From Lachnospiraceae bacterium (lineage in GTDB: Bacteria > Bacillota > Clostridia > Lachnospirales > Lachnospiraceae), in contig JAETQH010000038.1 in assembly GCA_021770785.1 (NCBI GenBank), forward strand, positions 1 to 39,324: DNA of 39,324 nucleotides. The letters run 5' to 3'. How positions within the stretch are numbered: position 1 is the first letter of the stretch; each line of letters begins with the position of its first letter. Shown piece after piece: positions 9,774-18,890 of the stretch. The notes under the pieces were generated by a model, which was given only the letters and a program-made list of their open reading frames with translations, was not told where the DNA came from and made no database searches. The position numbers were made by a program, and so were the translations under genes.

Positions 9774-10040
9774 TCAAAAAACATTTCTTCCGTATATGGG
9801 GAAAGGCAGTTTTACTGTTATCACCGCCATTTCCTCTTTAAACTTTTTCATTACATAAGAACTGCTCCGTTGTATATTCCATGCAACATCATCTATAGAA
9901 ACCGGTGCGTTTGTGTGGGTGCGGATAAAATTTATGCACTCATATATTTCCCGGGATATTCCGATGGAATCCACATACGCAATTGCGAATTCTATTGCCG
10001 GGGTGAGCGGCGAGATCCAGGCGGATGCTGAAAAAATCAA
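9774..10040 (-). pseudogene. AraC-family regulator fragment (HTH part only)
   Basis: On the minus strand, INFIRTHTNAPVSIDDVAWN followed by IQRSSSYVMKKFKEEM is a clear first helix-turn-helix of an AraC/XylS DNA-binding domain. About 35 residues upstream (YVDSIGISREIYECI) resemble the linker that precedes it. The sensor domain is absent because upstream sequence belongs to the SRAP remnant on the other strand. The second helix-turn-helix is also missing: after KKFKEEM the sequence turns into unrelated residues and stops. It is therefore truncated at both ends. In this genome such regulators normally sit next to GH operons, so it may once have controlled one of the flanking sets. Confidence 0.6.
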
Positions 10041-10071
10041 GACAATTCCGGGAAGAAATATACAGTCGGAT

Positions 10072-10335
10072 GGGACAGAGGAGTTTGATACAGTGCTGCG
10101 CCGCCGGAAAGACAGGGATACTGTCTGTATGGCGGGGTTTTATGACCTCACGGACGGCGGGGCGCGTTTTGTCATAATAACGACTCAGGCCAATGCGTCC
10201 ATGATAAAGGTGCATGACCGCATGCCGCTCATACTGGAAAAAAGGCAGATAAAAGACTGGCTGTCTGACGACTTGGCAGTGGAAGATTTATTAAGGCAGA
10301 CGCCGGTACTGCTCGACAGGGAAAAAGGATATCCG
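10072..10335 (+). pseudogene. SRAP (YedK/HMCES-like) protein, C-terminal fragment
   Basis: The frame contains VCMAGFYDLTDGGARFVIITT, then QANASMIKVHDRMPLIL, EKRQIKDWL and VEDLLRQTPVLLDREKGY. These match the second half of SRAP-domain proteins: the MAG-Y block, the ITT-AN block and the HDRMPLIL block with its conserved catalytic-region histidine. SRAP proteins crosslink to abasic sites in single-stranded DNA through an N-terminal Cys2. That N-terminal half, with the catalytic Cys2, is absent here. Upstream sequence is taken up by the AraC fragment on the other strand, so the gene was broken by rearrangement. The open frame continues past 10335 only as read-through into the convergent GH43 gene. 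Confidence 0.65.
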
Positions 10336-10438
10336 TCCCAAATCAAGGCGCCAGCCCTGTATATTTATTATATCCTCGTCGTTTTCGCGGAAAAGAGAGA
10401 GGGCATAATACCTTTGGGGACGGATATACAATTCTTCG

Positions 10439-12085
10439 TCAATCCACCGCTTTTGTCTCATCTGCAATATATTCAAAAAAGTCAAAGTCCGCATAGTGCT
10501 GATGTTTTACGCGGTCGGCACAGGTAATTCCCACCATGGTTCCCGTAAACTCGCCGTACCTGCAATACTCGTCGGAAAACCGGGTTGTATCAAATACCTT
10601 GCCTATTTTTTCATACTGGACATTATCGTAGCTCCACTCGAACCAGGACCGCCTGCCCTCTATATAGAGGCGCAGATAAATCGGTTTCTCTTCAATCGGA
10701 ATACGCGTGTTGAGAAACTCCGTCTTTTCCCCATTCTCAAGATGGATAATGGAAATTGCGCTTTGGCCTAAGGTCTCGCTGTAATACTTGCGCAGGTTGA
10801 TGTAATTCATATTGTCATAATATAAAATCAGTCCGGCACTGTGCTGGTGAACCTGCGGTACAAACTCCATCTTTGTTGTCACCCTTGCATATACACTGGT
10901 CAGCTTCCGCGCTAAAATACTCACCCTGTTCAGGGATGTGCGCGATTCCTGTCCGCGAATCCGCACATAACCCGGCCGCGCCTTCACATCTGCAAAGCTC
11001 TGGGGCATGATGCGCGGGGCATAGTAGTAATTTCCCAGTGTATCACTGTCAAAATCATCAAAATCCGGAATCTGGGGCATCGGCACCTCGCAAAGCATAC
11101 TTTCAGGCACTTCCATCTTTGCAAGGTTGCTGCCGTCCGCCATGCGCAGCCACCCGTCCTCCGTCCACATCATTTTCTGGATGGCAGTCTCCCTGCCGAG
11201 TGTACACCGCAGTTCCGGCACAAAAGGCCGCGCACAGAGATGGACGAGATAAACCTCTCCTGTCGGAAGCTCCACATAGCTTCCATGCCCCGACTTTTGT
11301 AAAATGGAATCCGGATTATAATACTTTGGTTTTAGATGATCGGGATCCTGACGCTCGTAAGACTCCCCTGGAACACTCGTTACAATCGGATTCTTTGGGT
11401 CTTTTTCATAAGGACCCCACACATTTTTGGAACGCCCCATCGTCACACAATGATTGTATCCGGTGCCTCCCTCCGCGCACATCATATAGTAATATTCCCC
11501 GCGCCTTGTCAGATGCGGCGCTTCGATGCAGCCCCTGTCTGTACCGCCGCGCCAGATCCGCTGCGGATAACCCACAATCTCCTTTTTCTCCGGGGAATAC
11601 TCCACCATACAGATTGCGCCCGGTTTTTCATATCCTTCCCGTGTCTCCCACTCAAGCGAGACGATATATTTCTTTCCGTTTTTATCGTGAAACATGGACG
11701 CGTCGAACCCGGACGAATGCAGGTAAACCGGCGTACTCCATGGCCCCCTGATATCCTGCGCGGTAATCAGGTAATTGTCCACATCAAAGTAACGCGCATT
11801 CATGGAATTCATAATCCCATAAACGACATAGAAAAGTCCCTCCTCCTCGCAGTATGTCAGGCAGGGCGCCCAGATACCCTTTGCACTGGGCAGCTTTTTT
11901 AAGTCCACCTCCCTGTCATCTGTCAGGACATGTGTCAGCAGCTCCCAGTTTTTGAGATCCCTGGAATGATACACGGGAATTCCCGGAAGCCACTCAAAAG
12001 TCGACACGGACACATAATAATCCTCTCCCTTTTTGCAGATACAGGGGTCTGGGTTAAATCCTGGAAAAATCGGGTTTTGAATCAT
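10439..12085 (-). CDS. GH43 beta-xylosidase / alpha-L-arabinofuranosidase
   Basis: 548 residues starting at the ATG at 12085, chosen because AAGGAGGA lies a few bases upstream; the earlier ATG at 12103 overlaps that ribosome site. Residues 1-310 form the five-bladed propeller of GH43, with catalytic base D13 in GFNPDP, pKa-modulating D128 in SGFDAS, and acid E188 in GCIEAPH. Residues about 330-548 are the C-terminal concanavalin-like beta-sandwich typical of the xylosidase/arabinofuranosidase group (FDDFDSDTLGNYYYAPRIMP and following). No signal peptide, so it acts on imported oligosaccharides, releasing xylose or arabinose. It is the last gene of a three-gene minus-strand operon with GH5 and a GPH symporter, 45 bp after GH5. 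Family firm; xylose versus arabinose specificity not decidable here. Confidence 0.93.
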   Translation of the reverse strand: MIQNPIFPGFNPDPCICKKGEDYYVSVSTFEWLPGIPVYHSRDLKNWELLTHVLTDDREVDLKKLPSAKGIWAPCLTYCEEEGLFYVVYGIMNSMNARYFDVDNYLITAQDIRGPWSTPVYLHSSGFDASMFHDKNGKKYIVSLEWETREGYEKPGAICMVEYSPEKKEIVGYPQRIWRGGTDRGCIEAPHLTRRGEYYYMMCAEGGTGYNHCVTMGRSKNVWGPYEKDPKNPIVTSVPGESYERQDPDHLKPKYYNPDSILQKSGHGSYVELPTGEVYLVHLCARPFVPELRCTLGRETAIQKMMWTEDGWLRMADGSNLAKMEVPESMLCEVPMPQIPDFDDFDSDTLGNYYYAPRIMPQSFADVKARPGYVRIRGQESRTSLNRVSILARKLTSVYARVTTKMEFVPQVHQHSAGLILYYDNMNYINLRKYYSETLGQSAISIIHLENGEKTEFLNTRIPIEEKPIYLRLYIEGRRSWFEWSYDNVQYEKIGKVFDTTRFSDEYCRYGEFTGTMVGITCADRVKHQHYADFDFFEYIADETKAVD

Positions 12086-12130
12086 CTTATCGTCCTCCTT
12101 CATAAATACATACAGATTGTCAGATACATA

Positions 12131-13300
12131 TTACTCGCGTGTGGGAAACCAGCCAAGATCGACGCATCTTCCGAAATCCCAGCTATCCCATCCTATCCAG
12201 CCTTTATCATTCACGGTGTCTGTCAGCAGTTTATAGCTCCAGTAAAAATACCCGCTGCCCATTTCCCATGCCGCAAGCTGCGCCCTGGCAAGCGCGCGGT
12301 AGATTTCCCTTTTCTCTCCTGCTTCAAGCTGTTCTGTATCATTTCCATGAACGCCATTTAGCACGCTCTGGCCGCCCTTTGTGTCACACCCGCACGCCAG
12401 CGAATTAAACAGGCACCACTCGCCGCAGATTACTGGAAAATAATTCTGCATCTCCGCAATCTCTTTCTCATAATGATCCCTGATATAAGATAAATATGCC
12501 TCTGTGTTTTGCGGACAGCCCTCCGCCTCCGCCAGCATCAGATACTGATGCGTGTCAAGCACAACATTGACATACTTTTCATCGCGCATAAAATCCTTCC
12601 ATGCCATTAATTCAAACCCATCATGAATCACAATGTACTTTTCCTCTGGAAGATACCGGCGCATTCTGTCATAGGCTCTGCAGTAAAAGTCCCGCAGGAA
12701 CACAAGTGTATTTGGTCTGGAGCCTTCCGCCATCTGCGGGTCCACAGCAGGATACCGGTTTGGAACATCCATTGACTGCCATGCGCGCTCTGTAACCGGC
12801 TCATTCAGCACTTCAATTCCCCAGAGTCCTTTTCTGTTACCATAGCGCTCCGAAAGCCTTTCGAGCACGGTGAGAACAAACTCTACCTCCTCTGGAAATT
12901 GGGACCATCTGCACACGCCGCATATCCCGCCGTTGTCAAAACCGTTCTGCCCCATCGGTGCAGTGTGCAGGTCGATCAAAATCTGCAGCCCGTATTTTTC
13001 CGCCCAGTTAAACGCCTTGTCCAGTTCCTCCACACAGCCGATAAACGGCTCTCGGTCCCCGAAAATAAAATATGGCACAGGGATTCTCACCGCATCCATT
13101 CCCATGGATTTGATTGTCACAAAATCCCTCTCCGAGATATACTCAGAGCGGTGTATCTGGATTCGCGCCTCATACACCTCCCGCGGGAGCTGGCGCGGAA
13201 GATAGTATTCATCTTCCGCCGTTGTCCCTGCAAACAATGCCGGACTCATCCATTTCTCCAGCACCAGCCAGTTGCCAAGATTAACTCCTTTTATTTTCAT
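12131..13300 (-). CDS. GH5 family glycoside hydrolase (exo-beta-1,3-glucanase-like)
   Basis: 389 residues with the TIM-barrel features of GH5. It opens KIKGVNLGNWLVLEKWMSP, which resembles the start of exo-1,3-glucanase-type GH5 proteins. The acid/base is E167 in IEVLNEP and the nucleophile is E294 in VICGEWC; the conserved Arg (VRIPVPY, R72) and His/Tyr (DTHQYL, 250-254) are also present. There is no signal peptide or carbohydrate-binding module, so it is a cytoplasmic exo-enzyme on small beta-glucosides or related oligosaccharides. The ribosome site AGGAGG lies about 11 nt before the ATG. The gene is 19 bp downstream of the GPH symporter, so imported sugar and hydrolase are probably matched. 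Subfamily and exact linkage remain open. Confidence 0.88.
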   Translation of the reverse strand: MKIKGVNLGNWLVLEKWMSPALFAGTTAEDEYYLPRQLPREVYEARIQIHRSEYISERDFVTIKSMGMDAVRIPVPYFIFGDREPFIGCVEELDKAFNWAEKYGLQILIDLHTAPMGQNGFDNGGICGVCRWSQFPEEVEFVLTVLERLSERYGNRKGLWGIEVLNEPVTERAWQSMDVPNRYPAVDPQMAEGSRPNTLVFLRDFYCRAYDRMRRYLPEEKYIVIHDGFELMAWKDFMRDEKYVNVVLDTHQYLMLAEAEGCPQNTEAYLSYIRDHYEKEIAEMQNYFPVICGEWCLFNSLACGCDTKGGQSVLNGVHGNDTEQLEAGEKREIYRALARAQLAAWEMGSGYFYWSYKLLTDTVNDKGWIGWDSWDFGRCVDLGWFPTRE

Positions 13301-13319
13301 ATCTATCGTCCTCCTTTTT

Positions 13320-14699
13320 TCATTTTGAGCGTTCCTTCAGATCTTTCATGATACCTGCAAATTCCTCATCAAGATGATAAAATTTCATAATGATCAATCC
13401 CGCAATATATACCACAATCGGTATCCAGACAAAACACACACGGATTGACATCAGCGCCGATGCAGTCTGTGTCGCTGCCTCACCAATATAACCGCCGATT
13501 TCAAGGATTAATCCCAGCAGTGCAGAGCCGATTCCATTTCCGATCTTGTAACCAAAGCTGCACGCGCTGTTGACCAGTCCCTCTGTCCGCACACCTGTCT
13601 TCCATTCACCGTAATCAATCGTATCCGACACCATTGCCCACATCGTCGCGCCGCCGCAGGCATTTCCGACACCCCTGATGACGCTGGACACAACGATCAT
13701 TCCCATCATTCCATTTGAAAAGTTTAAGATCAGCATACCGATAATGTCCAGTACAAGACCGACTGCAAAAACATTGCGCTTTCCATATTTTTTCACCAGC
13801 ATTGCGATAAAAAACATTCCCGCGATCTGCACAATATTGAAAATACCGTTGATGGTGCCCACAAGATTTCTGTCACCGAGAATGTCTTTCGCGTAGTATA
13901 CCGTCGCACCGCCGTTTACAGAATACATCAGAAAGAACAGCGCAAGCATTCCGGTCATCATAATCCAGTATTTGTTCCGGAACAATGCCTTGATTCCTGT
14001 CATGATCGGCACATCTGCAGTCTTTTGTCCTGCATCCTTGTCCTGTGCCGTGCCGGAGGGTTTGACGCGCTCCTTCGTTCCAAAGAAATTGATTAAAAAT
14101 GCCGCGACAGCCAACAGTCCAAGGACACAGAAAGTCTTTGTCCACGCGGATGCATTGTCGCCAAAATATTCCACGAGCGGAAGTGTACAGAGATTGATTG
14201 TCAGCGTTCCGGCTGTTGCCAGAAGATTTCTGAAGATACTCAGCACAGACCGTTCATAGGGGTCCTGTGTCATCAGCGCGTTAAGCGCGGAATAAGGCAC
14301 ATTGATTGCCGTATAGATAACTGTTGACACAAGGTTGTATGTAATAAATACGTACACCAGTTTTGGCGTCGCTGCCCATGATGTCGGCACGGAAAACAGC
14401 AGCACGCCGGACACTGCAAACGGAACACACATGCGCAGCAGCCACGGTCTTGCTTTTCCAAAGCGCGACTTTGTCCTGTCTACCAGAATACCCATGATAA
14501 TGTCACTCACTCCGTCAAAGATACGCGATACCATCATGATCGTACCGACAGCGAGTGCGTTCACGCCCGCATAGTCCGTGTAATAGATCATCAGAAATGC
14601 CGACATTGCCGTGTAGATAATATTACACCCAAAATCACCACAGCCGTAGGAGAAACGCTCCACAATTTTGGATAAGGTCAATCTGCTCTTTTTTTTCAT
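13320..14699 (-). CDS. GPH-family sugar:cation symporter (MelB/XynP/YicJ type)
   Basis: 459 residues with about twelve hydrophobic membrane segments of the glycoside-pentoside-hexuronide branch of the major facilitator superfamily. Family marks near the N-terminus are ERFSYGCGDFGCNIIY and the loop DIIMGILVDRTKSRFGKARPW, which carries the conserved Asp and Arg/Lys residues of the loop between helices 2 and 3. The central cytoplasmic loop (GTKERVKPSG) and a second signature, MVSDTIDYGEWKTGVR, are typical. Such proteins import di- or oligosaccharides with Na+ or H+. It is first in the operon with GH5 and GH43, preceded by AAAGGAGAG, and transcribed away from the AraC regulator at 14972. Confidence 0.93.
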   Translation of the reverse strand: MKKKSRLTLSKIVERFSYGCGDFGCNIIYTAMSAFLMIYYTDYAGVNALAVGTIMMVSRIFDGVSDIIMGILVDRTKSRFGKARPWLLRMCVPFAVSGVLLFSVPTSWAATPKLVYVFITYNLVSTVIYTAINVPYSALNALMTQDPYERSVLSIFRNLLATAGTLTINLCTLPLVEYFGDNASAWTKTFCVLGLLAVAAFLINFFGTKERVKPSGTAQDKDAGQKTADVPIMTGIKALFRNKYWIMMTGMLALFFLMYSVNGGATVYYAKDILGDRNLVGTINGIFNIVQIAGMFFIAMLVKKYGKRNVFAVGLVLDIIGMLILNFSNGMMGMIVVSSVIRGVGNACGGATMWAMVSDTIDYGEWKTGVRTEGLVNSACSFGYKIGNGIGSALLGLILEIGGYIGEAATQTASALMSIRVCFVWIPIVVYIAGLIIMKFYHLDEEFAGIMKDLKERSK

Positions 14700-14736
14700 G
14701 ATAAATTCTCTCCTTTATTTGTCTATACTCTGCCTG

Positions 14737-14756
14737 TGTTCTGTGCGCACTGAACA
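14737..14756. promoter_or_regulatory. Near-perfect 20-bp palindrome in the GPH-GH5-GH43 promoter region
   Basis: TGTTC-T-GTGCGCAC-T-GAACA matches its own reverse complement at 18 of 20 positions. It lies 38 bp upstream of the symporter start. A TATAGA-like -10 on the minus strand lies close by, and the -35 position falls inside the palindrome without a good TTGACA match. That arrangement suits a promoter that needs, or is blocked by, a dimeric regulator. The binding protein is not identified; AraC proteins more often use direct repeats. Confidence 0.5.
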
Positions 14757-14971
14757 TTTGCCGTTTACAGGATTATATTAACACATTTTACAACTGCCTG
14801 ATAGGCTGTATATTGACGAATATATAGGTCGATATTCTCTTTTTCGTTGACTTTTGCATCGGAATAAATTAAGATATTTCTATATCTGCCATCAAACACG
14901 AGAACCCGTAAAGATACAGTTTGGCAAAACCAGACTACGACACAATAAAAAGAAATCGCGAGGTAATAGAG

Positions 14972-15835
14972 ATGACCGAACAGCAGCCGCACCAGATTTA
15001 CGAATTGATTCAGGTTCCCAAAACCACCGGTGTCAGTTTTTATACCAAAAAAGACACCGGAAGTTATGTTCCGAACCACTGGCATGACGCAATCGAAATT
15101 ATATATATGGTGCAGGGTTCAGTAGACATCACAGTAGAATCCTCTGCCTTCCGCCTGCAGGAGGGGCAATGCTTTCTGATTAATTCCAGTGTCATCCATT
15201 CTACCAAATGCACCTCCCCCAACACGGGGATCGTTTTTCAGATACCGTTTGATTTTATACGGCTCTACATCCCAAATGTTCAGTAGCTTCGTTTTGTCCT
15301 CGACGACCCGGGAAGCAATCCTGTCCGCCAGACCAAACTGGATATTTTCAAAGAAACACTGATACAGATGCAGGTAGCCAATGACATCCGGCCGGAAGGA
15401 TATATTTTGCGTTTTAACAGCCTGCTTTTTGAGATTCTGTTCCAGCTTTACCATAACTTTAGTGTGAAAATCTTTCAGGCAGACTTAACCCACAGGACAA
15501 AAGACTTGAACCGCCTGAATCTTGTTCTGGACTATACGAACCAACATTATAACCGTCCCATCTCCATCGACGAGATCGCCCGGACTGCCTTTCTGGATTC
15601 CGGGTACTTCTGCCGCTTTTTTAAGAAACACATGGGACTAACCTATCTGGAATACCTAAACGAAGTGCGCTTATCCCACATTTATCAGGATTTAATCTCA
15701 ACACCCGACTCGCTGCAGCATATTTTGGAGCGCCATGGCTTTACCAATTATAAGCTGTTCCGCAGGGTATTTGCAGAACATTTTCAAGCGACGCCTTCCC
15801 AGATCAGAAAACAGTTGGACACTCCAAAATTGTAA
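14972..15835 (+). pseudogene. AraC-family regulator interrupted by an in-frame amber codon
   Basis: A single reading frame of 287 codons from ATG 14972 (MTEQQPHQIYELIQ), preceded by GAGGTAA, gives a complete AraC protein except for a TAG at 15284-15286. The N-terminal cupin sensor is visible (NHWHDAIEIIYMVQGS, then LQEGQCFLINSSVIHS). After the stop the same frame continues LRFVLDDPGSNPVRQTKLDI and then a full two-HTH domain (YNRPISIDEIARTAFLDSGY and following). One C-to-T change of a CAG codon would explain the stop. It is divergent from the GPH-GH5-GH43 operon across about 270 bp and was probably its sugar-responsive activator. As written only the sensor half would be made. Confidence 0.85.
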
Positions 15836-15885
15836 AAATTCCCTCACAGCCTTAACAGGCACAATGTGCAAACACAACAGGAGAA

Positions 15886-15918
15886 ATTTTGCAAAATAAA
15901 AATTTGCTGCAGAATAAA
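15886..15918. promoter_or_regulatory. Palindromic cluster upstream of the second GPH symporter
   Basis: ATTTTGCAAAAT at 15886-15897 is a perfect 12-bp palindrome. It overlaps a second symmetric pair, GCAAA and TTTGC, spaced by seven bases. The cluster lies about 120-150 bp before the symporter start in an A+T-rich gap, with a possible -10 TAGAAT near 15963. An operator role is plausible but unproven. Confidence 0.3.
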
Positions 15919-16034
15919 GACAAAAACTACAAAATAACGATATATGGTGCAAAAAAGGCATGGTAGAATAATGACATCAAAGGGCAGTGCAGCAAAGCCC
16001 TCAGACAATTTCAGATAAAGGAAGGAGAAAAGAC

Positions 16035-17439
16035 ATGGCAGGATTAGCAACAAAACATGATGATCCCAATGGTTCATTGGGATGGGGGGGAACGCATCAG
16101 CTACAGTTCCGGCGGTTTTGCATTCAACATGATCAATGGAATCATAGGTTCTTTCCTGACGATTTACTTCACGTCGGCAGTAGGGCTGAATGCAGGAATC
16201 ATTGCAACCATTTTTGCCGTATCGAAGGTATTTGACGGCATATCAGACTTGATCATGGGGCGTCTGGTGGACAGGACAAAATCAAAAATGGGAAAGGCCA
16301 GGGTGTGGCTGCTGCGGATGTGTATTCCGTTTGCTGTCACCACCGTACTTTTGTTCTGGGTGCCGACGAGTCTGCCGGAAATGGCCCAGTACGTGTATGT
16401 ATTCCTGATGTATAATATCGTGAATGCCGTATGTCTGACAGGTATGCTGGTTCCGTTTTATTCCATGGTGACGCTGGTGACGGCAAACCCATACGAGCGC
16501 GGGCTGCTTGGAAATGTGCAGCAGATTTTTCAGACGCTTGGAAATGTGTTTATCAACTCCACGTTTGTCACACTGCTGGCGAAATTTACCAGCAGTACGG
16601 AAACCCTGTATACCCAGCGCGCATTTACAATCACAATGATTATTTACTGCGGGCTTATGGTTCTGGTTTCCCTGTTCTGCGTATTCAATACAAAGGAACG
16701 CGTGACAGAAGATATCAAAACAGAGGAAAAGGAAGTTACCCAAAACAAGCAGGATTTCATGACAACAGTGAAATCGCTTCTTGGCAACAAATACTGGCTT
16801 TTGCTCACACTCGGCAATTTTATCGTATTCTTCATCATTATTTTTTACTCTATGGGCACCGTATTCTACTGCCAGTATGTATTGTATGATATGGGGCAGT
16901 ACGCCATGCTGTCCAATGCAATCTCGATCGCGCAGTTTGGCATCATGTTTGCAACTCCCGTGATGATGAAAAAGATTCAGAAGGAGAAAATCTATACGTT
17001 CGGCATGCTGGTTCTGACAGTCGGTTTTCTGGGCTCTGCAATCTTTGAGACACCGGTACTGCTGATTATCAGCAATGTGCTCAAAGGTCTTGGCGTCGGA
17101 TTTGCCGGCGGCATGGCGCTGGGTATGGTGGCGGACACGGTTACATATGGAAAGCTGAAAACAGGCGTGGATTCGGTAGGTATGGGAAATGCGGGTATTT
17201 CCGCCGCACAGAAGATCGGTCTCGGGCTTGGCCAGGCAGTTTTTGGCTGGGTGATTGCCGCGGCAGGTATGGATGCTGCACTGGATGCGCAGGGGCTCCG
17301 TCAGCCGGAGAGTGTGACGACAGCGATCAAATTCCTCTACGGCTGGATACCGGCGATTATGGCAGGCGTCGTATTTGTACTGTTTCTATTGTTTTATCAC
17401 TGTGAACATGATATAAAGAACATGGGCAAAAATGAATAG
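16035..17439 (+). CDS. GPH-family sugar:cation symporter, frameshifted at a G7 tract near its start
   Basis: The expected start is ATG 16035 with a strong ribosome site (AAGGAAGGAGAAAAG). It reads MAGLATKHDDPNGSLGWG and runs into seven G residues at 16084-16090; with six G the frame would continue GERISYSSGGFAFNMIN into the transporter. As written the frame is lost there. The uninterrupted frame begins at ATG 16057, which has no good ribosome site and would replace about the first 17 residues. The remainder is a complete twelve-helix GPH symporter with DLIMGRLVDRTKSKMGKARVW and MVADTVTYGKLKTGVD. It imports sugars with Na+ or H+. The next gene downstream is an AraC regulator and then GH78, so rhamnosyl oligosaccharides are a reasonable guess as substrate. 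The tract could be an error, a lesion or a phase switch. Confidence 0.85.
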
Positions 17440-17571
17440 ACAGGAAGGATGCGGGTTTGATGAAAGGATACAGGACAGTATCTTTACCATGTTTCTGGCA
17501 TGGTGGAGGATAAAGGCGACCGCATGAATCCGGAAAGATCGGAATGGCAGTGTTGGCAACAAAAGTTTCGT

Positions 17572-17606
17572 AATATGGCATACCTGATGGGGTATGCCAT
17601 ATTTTT
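17572..17606 (+). terminator. Rho-independent terminator after the second GPH symporter
   Basis: Perfect 13-bp stem AATATGGCATACC / GGTATGCCATATT with a 6-nt loop, its 3' arm running into TTTTT. It lies 133 bp after the symporter stop and 37 bp before the AraC start, so the regulator and GH78 genes probably have their own promoter or depend on read-through. Confidence 0.85.
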
Positions 17607-17642
17607 AAAGACGCGGTGTCTTACAGAAGTTGAGGTATTAAA

Positions 17643-18854
17643 ATGGATGAGATAAAAAGATACGCCCTGATTCAACAGGCAAAGCTGGTTTATGCAGACC
17701 TGTATTACATTCATAAAGCAGGGGAGGAGACCTGTCTTTGGCGTTATATGGATAACAATCCGCTCTCGGAAAACGAGGCGTTCAAAAAAAGCCTAATGGA
17801 CGCAGCCGCCAGACAGAAAGCGCCTTTTGTCTACTGTGACAGGAACCAGGTTCTCTTTGCCTGTATTGGTAATGCCGACAGGGACATGTTCCTGCTGATC
17901 GGTCCCATGGCGCTGAAAAAAATGGATGTGGTCGAGCTGCACCGGTATTATGATCTTTATGCCATGAAGCCAGACAGCGAACAAAAGTTTATTGTCCACA
18001 CGCTTTCCAGGGTTCTTTCCATAGTAGGACTGATGAATGCCACATTTACCGGAGAGCTTGTGTCGGAAGAGGAACTTGCTTTGGCAAATCATCTGGATGC
18101 AGGTTTGTCTCATACTACCATTGCCGACAGGGAATTTCTTGAATTTGATTTTCAGGTTGAGGAGGAGATGCGGGCGCATCATTCATATGCCCAGGAAAAG
18201 AGGCTGCTTGACTGTATCAGGGAGGGAAGGGTGGAGGATGCCCTGCAGATGAACATGGATCTGGATATCATTACAGGACGTCTGTCGGGGAATGACATGC
18301 ATCACTGGCAGCATTTGGTCGTGGTGGCGATCACACTGTGTACGAGGGCGGCGATTGAGGGCGGAATATCTCCGAACGAGGCGTACCGGGTCAGCGACTA
18401 TTACATACAGAAATCAGAAAACTGTAAGGAAATCTCCACGCTTGTGGCATGGCGGAACCGGGCGGTAAAGGATCTGGCACAGAGGGTTTACCGCATCAAC
18501 AGCGACAGGCAGATATCCAATTACGTGGAAAATGCCAAAAACTATATCGCGGCACATTACAGGGAAAAAGTCTATCTGGATGAAATCGCGGAAAAGCTTT
18601 CCATCTCACCGACATATCTGTCAAAGCTGTTTGTGAAGGAAACAGGGGAGCGTCTGCAGGATTATATCGTCCGGTTCCGGGTGGAGCGGGCGGCAAACCT
18701 GCTGATGTATTCGGAGGAGGGCATATCCGACATAGCGGAGTATGTCAATTTTCCATCGCAGAGTTATCTCGGGAAAGTATTTAAAAAATATAAAGGAATG
18801 ACGCCGCAGAAGTACAGGGATAAATTTAAGCCGAGGGAATTTGAGTCCCAATAA
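17643..18854 (+). CDS. AraC-family transcriptional regulator (large N-terminal sensor)
   Basis: 403 residues. The C-terminal about 100 residues are an AraC/XylS domain with two helix-turn-helices: YIAAHYREKVYLDEIAEKLS followed by PTYLSKLFVKETGE, then ISDIAEYVNFPSQSYLGKVF and KKYKGMTPQKYRDK. The first about 290 residues form a sensor with no membrane segment; the block around VLFACIGNADRDMFLLIGP resembles sensors in AraC proteins that control sugar operons in Firmicutes. It sits 36 bp before the GH78 gene in the same direction, so it likely senses the imported glycoside or its sugar and controls GH78-MBL-GH1-ROK. The ligand cannot be told from the sequence. Confidence 0.9.
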   Translation: MDEIKRYALIQQAKLVYADLYYIHKAGEETCLWRYMDNNPLSENEAFKKSLMDAAARQKAPFVYCDRNQVLFACIGNADRDMFLLIGPMALKKMDVVELHRYYDLYAMKPDSEQKFIVHTLSRVLSIVGLMNATFTGELVSEEELALANHLDAGLSHTTIADREFLEFDFQVEEEMRAHHSYAQEKRLLDCIREGRVEDALQMNMDLDIITGRLSGNDMHHWQHLVVVAITLCTRAAIEGGISPNEAYRVSDYYIQKSENCKEISTLVAWRNRAVKDLAQRVYRINSDRQISNYVENAKNYIAAHYREKVYLDEIAEKLSISPTYLSKLFVKETGERLQDYIVRFRVERAANLLMYSEEGISDIAEYVNFPSQSYLGKVFKKYKGMTPQKYRDKFKPREFESQ

Positions 18855-18890
18855 TAAAGACCTGTAGGAAAATAAGGGAGGAATGTGCAT

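Noticed and set aside
9717..10031. 105-codon open frame on the plus strand between TetR and SRAP remnants
   Set aside because: It runs antisense to the recognisable AraC fragment and has no recognisable domain of its own.
15284..15286. TAG in the AraC gene read as a sense codon (pyrrolysine or suppressor tRNA)
   Set aside because: Nothing in the window supports stop recoding; a single C-to-T change is the simpler reading.
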